Shown: piece by piece, positions 14,623 through 23,378 of the stretch
Layout: the number at the start of each line of letters is the position of its first letter
Position numbering within the stretch: the first letter of the stretch is position 1
Made by a program: the position numbers and the translations under genes
Assembly (NCBI RefSeq): GCF_000414115.1
Contig: NZ_AOPZ01000537.1
Location: 1-35,389 of the forward strand
Source of the DNA: Streptomyces aurantiacus JA 4570
Lineage (GTDB): Bacteria > Actinomycetota > Actinomycetes > Streptomycetales > Streptomycetaceae
Direction: 5' to 3'
Length of the DNA stretch: 35,389 nucleotides
The notes under the pieces: model-generated
What the model saw: the letters and a program-made list of their open reading frames with translations, nothing else
What the model was told of the DNA's origin: nothing
Databases searched by the model: none

Positions 14623-16140
14623 GTGCGCAGCACACCCGCGCTCACCACCGTCGCAGCCCTGGCACTCGCCCTCGCGGGCCTGCCCGCGGCGGCGGACCCG
14701 TCCGGGCCCGCGGAGCCGGACCTCAGGCGCTTCTACACGCAGAAGATCAAGTGGGCCGCCTGCAAGCCCGACGTGCAGAACCTGCCGGAGGACGTCACCA
14801 AGGACAAGGACGTGAGCTGCGGCAAGGTCACCGTCCCGCTGGACTACGCGAAGCCCGGGCGCGGCACCATCGGCCTGGCCCTGATGAGGGTGAAGGCGAG
14901 CGGCGACAAGCGCGGGTCGCTCCTGGTGAACTTCGGCGGCCCCGGCGGGGCGGGCGTCGCCGGGCTCGCGGGCGCCAAGAAGGACTTCGGGTACGTGGGC
15001 AAGGGCTATGACGTCGTGGGCTTCGACCCGCGCGGTGTGGGCCTGAGCGCCCCGGTGAGCTGCGGCGGACAGCCGGAGGAGGAACCGGAGGCGGACGCCG
15101 ACGACGCCGGGGCGGTGCTGCGGCAACTGCGGGAGACGGCCGCGAAGTGCGCGAAGGAATCCGGCCCCGTGCTGCCGTACATAGGCACCGTGAACGTGTC
15201 CAGGGACCTGGACGTGATGCGCCGGGCGCTCGGCGACAAGAAGCTCAACTACCTGGGTTTCTCGTACGGGACGCGGCTCGGGGCGGTGTACACGGCGCAG
15301 TTCCCGAAGAAGGTCGGCCGGATGGTGCTCGACGGCGTGGACACCCTGACGGAGAACGTTCAGGAGCAGGGACTGGTCGGCGCGGAGGGACGGCAGACCG
15401 CCCTGGACAACTTCCTGCTGTGGTGCACCAAGAACGCCGGCTGTGTCTTCGGCGAGGACTCGCGGATGGCCCGGCACGCCATGGTCAAACTCATCGACGA
15501 CCTCGACGCGTATCCGCTCAAGTCCATGGACGGCGAGGAGTTCACCGGCCAGGACGTGGTGAGCGTGCTCGGCACCGCGCTCTACAGCAGACAGGCGTGG
15601 CCCGCCCTGTCCCAGGCGCTGGGCGCGCTGCTCGCGGACGGCGACCCGCGGGCGCTGCTGCGGATGGGCGGCAGGCCGCAGGGCGCGCGCACCGAGGTGC
15701 CCGAGGACAACTCCGACGCCGCCCTCATGGCCGTGAACTGCGCCGACGACCCGGACCGGCCGGGCGCCGAACGCGTCGAGAAGGAGATCGGCCGCCTCCA
15801 GACGGAGTTCGAGGAAGCCTCGCCCGTCTTCGGCAGGTCGATGCTGCTGCCCGTGCTGCTGTGCTTCGGGCGGCCCGCGGGCACGGACTACATCCGGGAC
15901 GACGTGCGTGACGTAGACGCCCCGAAGTTCCTGCTCGTCGGCACGCGCGGCGACCCCGCCACGCCGTACCGCTGGACGGAGGAGACCGCCGAGCGGCTCG
16001 GGTCCTCCGCCGTCGTCCTCGACAACAAGGGCGACGGGCACACCGGGTACTTCGGCTCGAAGTGCGTGAAGGACAAGGTGGACGCGTTCCTGCTGTACAA
16101 GCAGCTGCCGAAGAACGGGAGTTCGTGCGCGGCGGAGTGA
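14623..16140 (+). CDS. Secreted TAP-like alpha/beta hydrolase (S33-type peptidase)
   Basis: Start chosen at GTG 14623 (GGAGG 5 nt upstream); the 505-residue protein then opens with a signal peptide, VRSTPALTTVAALALALAGL, with probable cleavage near residue 24. LLVNFGGPGGAG at 101-111 is the oxyanion-loop region of the tripeptidyl-aminopeptidase branch. The nucleophile elbow is GFSYG with S214, and the TAP_C domain holds LLVGTRGDPATPY (catalytic Asp) and GDGHTGYF (catalytic His). Several conserved Cys suggest disulfides, as in SlpD/SlpE and Tap of Streptomyces. The probable role is release of short peptides from the N terminus of extracellular proteins. The gene stands alone, divergent from fabG4 and ending 16 bp before a convergent XRE gene. 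Confidence 0.9.
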   Translation: MRSTPALTTVAALALALAGLPAAADPSGPAEPDLRRFYTQKIKWAACKPDVQNLPEDVTKDKDVSCGKVTVPLDYAKPGRGTIGLALMRVKASGDKRGSLLVNFGGPGGAGVAGLAGAKKDFGYVGKGYDVVGFDPRGVGLSAPVSCGGQPEEEPEADADDAGAVLRQLRETAAKCAKESGPVLPYIGTVNVSRDLDVMRRALGDKKLNYLGFSYGTRLGAVYTAQFPKKVGRMVLDGVDTLTENVQEQGLVGAEGRQTALDNFLLWCTKNAGCVFGEDSRMARHAMVKLIDDLDAYPLKSMDGEEFTGQDVVSVLGTALYSRQAWPALSQALGALLADGDPRALLRMGGRPQGARTEVPEDNSDAALMAVNCADDPDRPGAERVEKEIGRLQTEFEEASPVFGRSMLLPVLLCFGRPAGTDYIRDDVRDVDAPKFLLVGTRGDPATPYRWTEETAERLGSSAVVLDNKGDGHTGYFGSKCVKDKVDAFLLYKQLPKNGSSCAAE

Positions 16141-16156
16141 TCCCCGCGGCGCCCCC

Positions 16157-17017
16157 CTACGGCCGGGCCGAGCGGGCCGCCGTGTCCAGGCCCAGCATCG
16201 CCGCCTCGTCGGCGCTGCCCGGCTCCGCCTGGTAGGTGACCAGGCGCTGGCCGCCCGTACGCGCGAGCCGCATCACCTCGTACGTGAGCGTCATCGGGCC
16301 CACCTTGGGGTGCGCGAACCGCTTGCTGCCGCCGCCCCGCTCACGCACCTCGTACCGGTCCCACATGCGGGCGAACTCCGGGGACTTCAGGCAGAGTTCA
16401 CCGACCAGGGCGGCGAGCTGCGGCGAGTTCGGGTCGCGGCCGCCGACCGCGCGCAGGTGTGCCACCGACTGGGCGACGGTCTCCTCCCACGGCACGTACA
16501 GCTCCCGGCCCACCGGGTGCAGGAACAGATAGCGGGTCACGTTGCGCTGCTCGGCCGGCCAGTCCCACACGCCCGGCATCAGGCGGCGGCCCGGGGTGTT
16601 CGCGGCGAGGAGGTAGTTGTGCGGGCTGACCACGTACGCGGGCAGCGGGCGCAGCGCCTCCAGCATCCGCAGCACCGAGTCGCGCACCGTGAACTCCGTG
16701 GTGGGGTGCGGCTCGGTGAGCCGGCCCGAGGCCAGCTCGGCGAGCTCGCGCAGCCGCTCGTGGGCGTCGCCGCTCAGGTGCAGGACCCGGGCCAGGGCGT
16801 CGATCACGCCCGGTGAGGGGTTGGTCTCGCGGCCGCGTTCCAGGCGCGTGTAGTAGTCGACGCTGACCCCGGCGAGCGTCGCCAGCTCCTCGCGGCGCAG
16901 CCCCGGTGTGCGGCGCAGGCCCGTGCCGGCGGGGAGGCCCGCGTCGGCGGGGCTGATCTGGGCGCGACGGGCGCGCAGGTAGCGGCCCAGCTCTGTCCCC
17001 CTGCCATCGGTGTTCAT
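16157..17017 (-). CDS. XRE regulator with MmyB-like ligand domain
   Basis: A 286-residue protein. Residues 1-80 are an XRE helix-turn-helix: LRREELATLAGVSVDYYTRL (40-59) then ERGRETNPSPGVIDALARVL. Residues 105-275 match the MmyB-like ligand-binding domain, with LLAANTPGRRLMPGVWDWP and the RYLFLHPVGRELYVPWEE segment. This family regulates neighbouring oxidoreductases or transporters in Streptomyces. It is divergent from the DHA2 exporter gene with 151 bp between the starts, and is therefore the likely local repressor of the exporter. No strong ribosome site is seen; GACAAT lies 6 nt before the ATG, which could mean a leaderless message. Confidence 0.9.
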   Translation of the reverse strand: MNTDGRGTELGRYLRARRAQISPADAGLPAGTGLRRTPGLRREELATLAGVSVDYYTRLERGRETNPSPGVIDALARVLHLSGDAHERLRELAELASGRLTEPHPTTEFTVRDSVLRMLEALRPLPAYVVSPHNYLLAANTPGRRLMPGVWDWPAEQRNVTRYLFLHPVGRELYVPWEETVAQSVAHLRAVGGRDPNSPQLAALVGELCLKSPEFARMWDRYEVRERGGGSKRFAHPKVGPMTLTYEVMRLARTGGQRLVTYQAEPGSADEAAMLGLDTAARSARP

Positions 17018-17168
17018 CCGTCCATTGTCCGTGGTCGGCCGGGATCGTGGGGGGCCGTGTCAGGGCCAGGAACAGCGCGGTCTGCCGCGGGGTGCGCGGG
17101 CGGCGCAGGGTGAGTACGGCCCACCCGGCCGCCCGCCTTCGTACCACCCTCGTCCCCGGGAGTTCCGC

Positions 17169-18638
17169 ATGCCGTCCACCCTTCCGCGCCCCACGCGGAC
17201 CATCGCGCCCCCGGCGCCCGCGCCGGGCCCACCGGCAAGGACCGCGGGGGCCTCCGTCGCCCTCGTGGCCGCGCTGCTCGGCTTCACCGTCATCACCGTC
17301 GACGTGTCGGCCGTGAACATCGCCCTGCCCGGGATCCGGGCGGACCTGCACGGCGGCATGACGGGCCTGCAGTGGGTCGTGGACGCGTACACGCTGATGT
17401 TCGCCGCGCTGATGATCTCGGCGGGAGCCCTTGCGGACCGGGCGGGCGCGCGGCGCGCGTACGCCTGGGGCACCGGCCTGTTCGCGCTCGCCTCGCTGGC
17501 GTGCGCGCTCGCGCCGGACATCGGGACGCTGATCGCGGCCCGGGTGGCGCAGGGCGCGGCCGCCGCGGTGGTCATGCCCGCCTCGCTCGCGCTGATCCGG
17601 CAGGCGTACGACGACGCGCGGCGCCGGGCCCGCGCCATCGCGCTGTGGACGGTGGGCGGATCGGTCGCGATGGCCGCGGGCCCGGTGCTCGGCGGGGTGC
17701 TGTCGGAGACCGTGGGCTGGCGGGCGGTGTTCCTCCTGAACCTGCCCGTCGGCGCCCTGATCCTGGTCCTGCTCGCCCGCACCGCGCCGTCCCCGCGCCG
17801 CCCGGCCCCGCTGGACGTGCCCGGCCAGCTCACCGCCGTCACCGCGCTCGCCGGACTCGCGTACGCCGTCATCGAGGGCGGCCACGCGGGCTGGACCGAC
17901 CCGGCCGTGCTGTCCGCCGTGGCGGTCGCGGTCCTCGCCGGTGTCGCCTTCCGCGCCGCCGAGAAGCGCCACCGCGCGCCGATGGTGCCGCTGCCGATGC
18001 TGCGGCAGCGCGAGGTCGGCGTCTCGCTCGCGGTCGGGTTCGCGGTGAACGCCGGTTTCTACGGGGTGGTGTTCCTGCTCGGCCTGTACTGCCAGCAGCT
18101 GCTCGGCATGTCGGGGATCACGACGGGCCTGATGTTCGTGCCGCTCGCCGTCCTCATCACGTCGACGAACCTCGTCTCGCCGCGCCTGGCGGAGCGGGTC
18201 GGCCGCCGCCCGGTGATCGTGACGGGCCAACTCGTCCTGGCGGCCGCGATGTTCGCCCTCCTCCCGCTCGCCGCCGACACCCCCCTCTGGCTGGTCCTGC
18301 TGCTCCTCGTGCCGACGGGCATCGGCGGCGCGCTCGCCGTCCCCGCCCTGACGGCCCTCCTGATGGACACCGTCCCCGCCCACCGCGCCGGCACGGCCTC
18401 CGGCCTCCTCAACTCCCTGCGCCAGACGGGCGGGGCCCTGTCGGTGGCGCTGTTCGGCGCGCTGATAGGCGGGGACGGATCCGGTGCGGACACCTTCGCG
18501 GTGGACGGGATGCGACAGGGGCTGGTGGTGGTGGGCGTGACGCTGCTGCTCACGGCGGGGGTCTCGGCGTGGCTGCTCCCGCGCCCCGTAAGGGGCGCGG
18601 GGAACTGCGCGACCAGCCCCCACCGGGCCCGCAGGTGA
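17169..18638 (+). CDS. DHA2-family MFS exporter
   Basis: Start chosen at ATG 17169, preceded by GGGAG. The 489-residue protein has 14 hydrophobic helices, the DHA2 (EmrB/QacA) plan. DVSAVNIALPGI at 45-56 with D45, WVVDAYTL at 69-76 and motif A GALADRAGARR at 86-96 are visible. Motif C appears in helix 5 as GGSVAMAAGPVLGGVLSETVG. Such proteins export drugs or small metabolites by proton antiport. The divergent XRE-MmyB gene probably controls it. The substrate cannot be judged. It ends 8 bp before a convergent lipase gene. Confidence 0.92.
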   Translation: MPSTLPRPTRTIAPPAPAPGPPARTAGASVALVAALLGFTVITVDVSAVNIALPGIRADLHGGMTGLQWVVDAYTLMFAALMISAGALADRAGARRAYAWGTGLFALASLACALAPDIGTLIAARVAQGAAAAVVMPASLALIRQAYDDARRRARAIALWTVGGSVAMAAGPVLGGVLSETVGWRAVFLLNLPVGALILVLLARTAPSPRRPAPLDVPGQLTAVTALAGLAYAVIEGGHAGWTDPAVLSAVAVAVLAGVAFRAAEKRHRAPMVPLPMLRQREVGVSLAVGFAVNAGFYGVVFLLGLYCQQLLGMSGITTGLMFVPLAVLITSTNLVSPRLAERVGRRPVIVTGQLVLAAAMFALLPLAADTPLWLVLLLLVPTGIGGALAVPALTALLMDTVPAHRAGTASGLLNSLRQTGGALSVALFGALIGGDGSGADTFAVDGMRQGLVVVGVTLLLTAGVSAWLLPRPVRGAGNCATSPHRARR

Positions 18639-18646
18639 ACGAGTGC

Positions 18647-19825
18647 CTAGCAGTTACTCCTAGCCGGCTTGCCGGCGAACCGGTCCGCCAGCCACTGTGC
18701 CGCGAGTGGCGACTGCGTAATAACGCCACTCACATGCTCCCCGAGCGGAATGGTGTGCCACTCCACATTCGCGCCCTTCGCGCACCAGTCGGCGCGGACC
18801 TGCTTACCGACCCCGTACGGGATGAGCTCGTCGGCCAGCGCATGGTAGAGGTACACGGGCGCGTCCGGCGCGTGAGTCCCGACCCGGGACTCACGCAGCC
18901 GCTGCTGCCAGTCCGGCTGTTCCAGCGGATTCTTGGTCGTCATGTCCTTGATCCGCTTGAACGAGCCGAGCACCGCCCCGTCCGCCACGCAGCTGTTGCG
19001 CAGCGCGCCGATCAGGGTCTTGCCCGCCGGGTTCAGATACGACTCCAGCTTCAGCTCGGGGAACGCCGCGTTCTGGCCGATGGCCGCCATGAAGATCAGG
19101 CCCGAGCCGTACGAGCCGTCGTTGAAGGCGGCGACCTTCATCAGGTCGCCGGGCACGCCGCCCGTCGCCGTGCCCTTCACCTTGAGGTCGGGGGCGTACG
19201 AACCGTGCAGCTCCGCCGCCCAGGACGTGGCCTGGCCGCCCTGCGAGTAGCCCATGATGCCGACCGGCGAGTCCTTCGACAGGCCCGCCTCGGGCAGCCG
19301 GATCGCGGCGCGCGCGGCGTCCAGGACCGCGTGGCCCTCCGCCCGGCCCACCGTGTACGTGTGGTCGCCGGGCGTGCCGAGGCCCTCGTAGTCGGTGACC
19401 GCGACCGCCCAGCCGCGCAGGGTGAGCTGCTGGATGAGGTTGGCCTCCAGGGTCGTGCCCCGGGGGAAGCCCGCGCTCGGCGCGCAGTGGTCGCCGACGC
19501 CGACCGTCCCGACGGCGTAGGTGATCAGCGGGCGCGGTCCCGTGCGGCCGTCCTGGGGGACGATCACCGTGCCGGAGACCGTGTTCGGCGTGCCCTTCGC
19601 CGTGGTCGAGCGGTAGTGGATCTTCCATGCCTTGGTGTTCGTGGGCTGGCCGGGCAGCGGGTGGAAGGCGCTCGGCTCGGAGCTGACGACGTCACCGGGC
19701 GCGGCGGCGGGGGACCGGTCCTCCGCGGTGGAGGTCTCGGCGTGCGCCGCGGTCGTGAGGGTCGCGGCCGTGAGGCCGGCCGCGGCCGCGAGGGCGAGGG
19801 CTCTGAAGCTGGTGCGTACGTGCAT
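18647..19825 (-). CDS. Secreted LIP-type lipase/esterase
   Basis: A 392-residue protein. GGGAGAG lies just before the ATG. The signal peptide ends in TTAAHA with cleavage after about residue 29. The nucleophile motif is GYSQGG with S194, the catalytic Asp is probably in YHALADELIPY, and the His in GEHVSGV. GWAVAVTDYEGLG at 139-151 is the signature of the secretory lipase family (LIP, PF03583), which acts on acylglycerols or esters outside the cell. C114, C277, C345 and the terminal C392 may form disulfides. A palindrome like that of the fabG4 promoter lies 95 bp upstream, so it may be co-regulated with fatty-acid metabolism. Confidence 0.9.
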   Translation of the reverse strand: MHVRTSFRALALAAAAGLTAATLTTAAHAETSTAEDRSPAAAPGDVVSSEPSAFHPLPGQPTNTKAWKIHYRSTTAKGTPNTVSGTVIVPQDGRTGPRPLITYAVGTVGVGDHCAPSAGFPRGTTLEANLIQQLTLRGWAVAVTDYEGLGTPGDHTYTVGRAEGHAVLDAARAAIRLPEAGLSKDSPVGIMGYSQGGQATSWAAELHGSYAPDLKVKGTATGGVPGDLMKVAAFNDGSYGSGLIFMAAIGQNAAFPELKLESYLNPAGKTLIGALRNSCVADGAVLGSFKRIKDMTTKNPLEQPDWQQRLRESRVGTHAPDAPVYLYHALADELIPYGVGKQVRADWCAKGANVEWHTIPLGEHVSGVITQSPLAAQWLADRFAGKPARSNC

Positions 19826-19871
19826 GCGGCTCTCCCAACGGTTCGTGGGGGACGGGACGTTCGGGCGGGGG

Positions 19872-19895
19872 GCGCCCGGGCGCCCGGGCGCCCGG
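19872..19895. repeat. GCGCCCGG tandem repeat, three copies
   Basis: GCGCCCGG is repeated at 19872, 19880 and 19888 without gaps. It lies 47-70 bp upstream of the lipase start. All-GC and self-complementary, it could fold into a hairpin in the lipase mRNA leader. Confidence 0.7.
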
Positions 19896-19919
19896 GGGAC
19901 GTGCAGGCGTCGACCGTAG

Positions 19920-19933
19920 TGACTCGTGAGTAA
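19920..19933. promoter_or_regulatory. Palindrome TGACTCGTGAGTAA before the lipase gene
   Basis: This 14-bp palindrome differs from the copies at 14415-14444 mainly at the centre, and is followed by the same GGTT. It lies 95 bp upstream of the lipase start and 21 bp past the AraC stop, in the gap that must hold the lipase promoter. It probably belongs to the same TetR-type regulon. Confidence 0.6.
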
Positions 19934-19954
19934 GGTTCGTGCTGACGGGAAAGC

Positions 19955-21067
19955 TCAGCTTTGTTGACCTGGTGTACCAGCCCCGGCCGGGCGGGACGGT
20001 GAACCGGCGCCGTCGGCCCCCGGCGCGTCGGCCCGGTACGCGCCCGGTGCCTCCGCCGCGTACGCCCCCGGCGCCTCCGCCCGGTACGCCCCGGGCGTCG
20101 TCCCCGTCCACCTCCGGAACGCCCGGTGGAACGCCGTGTCCTCGGAGAACCCGAGCCGCGCCGCGAGCTGCGCGATCGGTTCGCGCCCCTCCGCGAGCCC
20201 CGCTATCGCCGCGTCCCGGCGCACCGCGTCCTTCAGCCGCTGGTACGACGTGGACTCCTGCGCGAGCCGCCGGCGCAGCGTCGCCGGGCTCATCGCGAGC
20301 CGCGCCGCGATCTCCCCGAGCGACGGCAGCCGCGGCGAGGACCGCAGCGCCACGGCAAGGGCACGCCGCACCTGTTCGGCGACCGTCGTCCCGTACTCCC
20401 GCCGCGACAGCAGGTCGAACGGCGCCCGCCGCAGCATCGCCGCGAGGGCGTCCTCGTCCCGCACCAGCGGCGCCCGCAGCCAGTGCGGGTCGAGCCCGGC
20501 CCCGGTGCGCTCCGCGCCGAACCGGACCGGGCAGCCGAAGAGCAGCTCGTACTCGTCCTTGTGCGGGGGCGGCGGATGCCCGAAGTCGGCCCAGCGCAGC
20601 GTGATGCGGCGGCCGATCAGCCAGCTGCACAGCCGGTGCCAGATGATGACCAGGCACTCCGCGAGGAAGAAGTCCTGGTCGAGGTCGTTGCGTACGGTGA
20701 AGACGACGCCGTCGTCCGTGTGCGTGAGGGCGAGGTCCGGGCCGCCGGGGAAGAGGCCGTAGAACGTCACCCCGCGCTCCATGGCCGCCCCCAGGTCGCG
20801 GCAGCCGAGCGCGGCGTAACACATCATCGCGAACGTGCCCGGCCTGCTCGGCGACGAGCCGAGGCCGAGGAACTCGTCGTCCGTCGCGCGGTACAGCTGC
20901 CGGAACAGGCGGGCGAACTGCGCCGCCGTGATGCGGGCCCGGTCGTCCCCGAGCAGCAGCGGCGGTATCTGCGCGGCCTGCAGCAGCGGCACGGTGTCGA
21001 TGCCCCCGCGCTCGGCACCGCGCAACACGGCCCGCACATGGTGCACGGTGATCGTCCGCCTGGCCAT
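19955..21067 (-). CDS. AraC-family regulator with N-terminal effector domain
   Basis: Start chosen at ATG 21067: on the minus strand TAACGT (21075-21080) ends exactly 7 nt before it, the spacing of a leaderless promoter, and no Shine-Dalgarno sequence exists; ATG 21073 would then be upstream of the transcript start. The 370-residue protein has an Arabinose_bd-like (PF12625) effector domain at about 10-190 and an AraC double helix-turn-helix near 240-330 (SLGEIAARLAMSPATLRRRL, IAQLAARLGFSEDTAFHRAF, then RRWTGTTPGAYR). After the domain comes a repetitive Ala/Pro/Gly-rich tail built from 8-residue units. OruR/ArgR-type AraC proteins of this kind often sit beside lipid genes. It is divergent from fadD. 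Confidence 0.88.
   Translation of the reverse strand: MARRTITVHHVRAVLRGAERGGIDTVPLLQAAQIPPLLLGDDRARITAAQFARLFRQLYRATDDEFLGLGSSPSRPGTFAMMCYAALGCRDLGAAMERGVTFYGLFPGGPDLALTHTDDGVVFTVRNDLDQDFFLAECLVIIWHRLCSWLIGRRITLRWADFGHPPPPHKDEYELLFGCPVRFGAERTGAGLDPHWLRAPLVRDEDALAAMLRRAPFDLLSRREYGTTVAEQVRRALAVALRSSPRLPSLGEIAARLAMSPATLRRRLAQESTSYQRLKDAVRRDAAIAGLAEGREPIAQLAARLGFSEDTAFHRAFRRWTGTTPGAYRAEAPGAYAAEAPGAYRADAPGADGAGSPSRPAGAGTPGQQS
20021..20092 (-). repeat. 24-bp coding minisatellite in the AraC tail
   Basis: Three near-perfect 24-bp units (20021-20044, 20045-20068, 20069-20092) encode APGAYRAD/APGAYAAE/APGAYRAE-type octapeptides. The unit matches the end of the AraC domain itself (TTPGAYR), so it looks like slippage that extended the C terminus. 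Confidence 0.85.
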
Positions 21068-21218
21068 GACCATGACGTTAGCCGCCGGGGGCGCCCTCAA
21101 GAAGGGTGTGACGGGAGCGCACCGGGGGAGCCCGGATGGTTGGCCGAATCGCCCCGTGACGGGGGCGCCCTGTGCGCCGGAGCGGAACCGGGCCGGTGAG
21201 CGCGGCGGTCAGCGGTGG

Positions 21219-21263
21219 TGACGTTTCGCGTCATCCCGCCCGGCCGGGGCCGCTCCCTAGCGT
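21219..21263. promoter_or_regulatory. fadD promoter region with a TGACG/CGTCA palindrome
   Basis: TGACGTTTCGCGTCA at 21219-21233 has perfect 5-bp arms and suits a regulator dimer. TAGCGT at 21258-21263 ends 7 nt before the fadD ATG, the pattern of a leaderless promoter. No clear -35 is visible, which may mean activator dependence; the divergent AraC protein is a candidate. Confidence 0.5.
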
Positions 21264-21270
21264 CGTACGC

Positions 21271-23028
21271 ATGACGCAACGGCCAAGGACCCTGTCCGTT
21301 CTCGCGGAGTGGGCGGCGGACCGCCACGGCGGCCTGCCCGCTCTGCGGTTCAAGCGCGACGACGCCTGGCAGGAGGTCACCTACGAAGGGCTGCGCGCCG
21401 CCGTACGGGACGTGGGGTGCGCCCTCGTCGGGCTCGGCGTGGAGCCGGGCGACCGGGTGGCGGTCCTCGCCGAGACCCGGGCGGAGTGGACGTACGCGCA
21501 CTTCGGGGCCTTCGCCGCGGGGGCCGTCGTGGTGCCGGTGTATCCGACGGCCGGCGACGACGAGGTGACGTGGGTGCTCGGCGACTCCGGGGCCTCGGTG
21601 GTGCTCTGCGAGGACGCGGCGCAGGCGGCCAAGGTGGAGCGGCTGCGGGGGAAGCTGCAGGGGGTGCGGCGGGTGGTGGTGATGACGGGGGCCGAGGCGT
21701 ACGCGGGGGCCGGGTCCGGCCCGGTCGGCGTGCTGCTGGAGCGGGCCGGCGCGCGCGGCCCCGACGACCCCGCGACCATCATCTACACCTCCGGCACCAC
21801 GGGACCGCCCAAGGGCTGCGTGCTCACCCACGGCAACATCGGCGCCGTGCAGGACGCCTCGCTGCCGCTGATCGAGGGCGGCCCGGGCGACGCCACGTAC
21901 CTGTATCTGCCGCTCGCCCATCTGCTCGCGCAGCTCATCGAGTTCACCACCCTCATCGAGGGCGGCACGCTCGTGTACTTCGGCGGCCGGATCGAGAACG
22001 TCGTCGCCGAGCTGGCGGAGGCGCGCCCCACCCATCTGCCGTCCGTGCCGCGCCTCTTCGAGAAGGTGCACTCGGTGGTGCTCTCCCTCGCGGAGTCGCA
22101 GGACGGCGGGCGCGACCGCTTCGAGGAGGCGGTACGGATCGGGGTGCTCGCGGCCGACGGGGTGCTGCCGGACGAGTTGCGGGACGCGTACGAGGCGGCC
22201 GACAAGACGCTGTACGGGCCGGTCAGGCAGGCGCTCGGCGGGCGCGTGCGGTGGGCGCTCACCGGCGGCGCGCCGATCGCCCCGCACGTCCTGGACTTCC
22301 TGCGGGCCTGCGGCATCCAGGTCTTCGAGGGGTACGGGATGACCGAGTCCGGCGGCGTCATCAGCCTCAACCACCCCGGGGCCGTGAAGTACGGGACCGT
22401 GGGGCGGCCCATCGCGGGCTGCGAGGTGCGCGTGGCGGACGACGGCGAGGTCCTCGCGCGCGGCGCCAATGTGTTCCCCGGCTACCACGCCGACGAAGCC
22501 GCGACCCGCGCGGCCCTCGACGACGACGGCTGGCTGCACACCGGTGACCTGGGCTCCTTCGACGAGGACGGGTTCCTGCGGATCACCGGCCGCAAGAAGG
22601 ACCTCATCATCACCTCGGCGGGCAAGAACCTCACCCCGTCCCTGTCCGAACTCGCCCTCCAGGCATCGCGGTTCGTGTCCCGCGCGGTGATGGTGGGCGA
22701 CCGGCGGCCGCACCCCGTCGCGCTCGTCACCCTGGACGCGGAGGAGATCGCGGGGTGGGCGGCCCGCGCCGGTCTCGACCTCACCGAGCCGGTGTCGGCC
22801 GACCCGCGGGTGCGCGCCCTCGTCCAGGAGGCCGTGGACGCGGCGAACGCGCAGGTGTCGCGGCCGGCCCGGATCCGCGCCTTCGCCGTCCTTGACGAGG
22901 ACTTCACGGTGGAGGACGGCCTCCTGACGCCGAGCTTGAAGGTGCGGCGACGGGCGGTGACGGAGCGGTACGCGGCGGTGGTGGAGAGGTTGTACGAGGA
23001 GGGGTCGGGGGCGGGTGAGAGGGTCTAA
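21271..23028 (+). CDS. Long-chain acyl-CoA ligase (FadD15-like)
   Basis: A 585-residue ANL-superfamily enzyme. The P-loop is TIIYTSGTTGPPKG at about 169-182. GYGMTESGG is the A5 motif that positions the acyl adenylate, and ITGRKKDLIITSAGKNL is the linker that moves between the adenylation and thioester steps. The short N terminus (TLSVLAEWAADRHGGLPAL) and the LPLAHLLAQLIEF segment are typical of the actinobacterial FadD15 group. It activates long-chain fatty acids with ATP and CoA in the cytoplasm. The start ATG 21271 has a -10-like TAGCGT 7 nt upstream and no ribosome site. It is divergent from the AraC gene. Confidence 0.93.
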   Translation: MTQRPRTLSVLAEWAADRHGGLPALRFKRDDAWQEVTYEGLRAAVRDVGCALVGLGVEPGDRVAVLAETRAEWTYAHFGAFAAGAVVVPVYPTAGDDEVTWVLGDSGASVVLCEDAAQAAKVERLRGKLQGVRRVVVMTGAEAYAGAGSGPVGVLLERAGARGPDDPATIIYTSGTTGPPKGCVLTHGNIGAVQDASLPLIEGGPGDATYLYLPLAHLLAQLIEFTTLIEGGTLVYFGGRIENVVAELAEARPTHLPSVPRLFEKVHSVVLSLAESQDGGRDRFEEAVRIGVLAADGVLPDELRDAYEAADKTLYGPVRQALGGRVRWALTGGAPIAPHVLDFLRACGIQVFEGYGMTESGGVISLNHPGAVKYGTVGRPIAGCEVRVADDGEVLARGANVFPGYHADEAATRAALDDDGWLHTGDLGSFDEDGFLRITGRKKDLIITSAGKNLTPSLSELALQASRFVSRAVMVGDRRPHPVALVTLDAEEIAGWAARAGLDLTEPVSADPRVRALVQEAVDAANAQVSRPARIRAFAVLDEDFTVEDGLLTPSLKVRRRAVTERYAAVVERLYEEGSGAGERV

Positions 23029-23060
23029 CCCGGGTGATCGGTACGTGAGTTAGAGCCTCT
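23018..23060. terminator. Bidirectional terminator between fadD and azlD
   Basis: AGAGGGTCTAAC (23018-23029) and GTTAGAGCCTCT (23049-23060) pair at 11 of 12 positions around a 19-nt loop. The left arm covers the fadD stop codon, and the right arm lies just past the azlD stop. Its place between convergent genes suits a shared terminator. Confidence 0.65.
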
Positions 23061-23063
23061 TGC

Positions 23064-23378
23064 CTACGGAAGCCCCGCGAGCCGCAGCAAGGCCGTGGCC
23101 CCCGCCGCGCCCACCACGATCAGGACGAACGGCGCGCGGCGCCACGCGAGCACCCCGCCGACCAGCACGCCCGCCGGGCGGGACCAGCCCGCGAAGTCGT
23201 GCCCCTCCATCAGCGCGCCGGTGGCGAGCAGCGCGACGAGCAGGACGGTCGCGGCGACGGTCAGCAACTCCTGTACGCGCGCGGGCAGTTCGACGCGCCC
23301 GTGCAGCAGGGGCCCGGCCAGGCGGAAGGCGTAGGTGCCGGCGGCGAGGGCCAGGACGCAGGCGAGGTAGGCGTTCAT
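23064..23378 (-). CDS. azlD: AzlD-family branched-chain amino acid export subunit
   Basis: A 104-residue protein with four hydrophobic helices. The start MNAYLACVLALAAGTYAFRL with its G-T-Y-x-x-R pattern and the later VGGVLAWRR-x-P motif are characteristic of AzlD. It is the small partner of AzlC; the pair (BrnE/BrnF in Corynebacterium) exports leucine, isoleucine, valine and methionine. Its ATG overlaps the azlC stop as ATGA at 23375-23378, so the two are translationally coupled. Confidence 0.92.
   Translation of the reverse strand: MNAYLACVLALAAGTYAFRLAGPLLHGRVELPARVQELLTVAATVLLVALLATGALMEGHDFAGWSRPAGVLVGGVLAWRRAPFVLIVVGAAGATALLRLAGLP

Noticed and set aside
19861..19900. Riboswitch or CRISPR-like array at the GCGCCCGG repeats
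   Set aside because: The unit is only 8 bp without spacers; it is a simple GC repeat.
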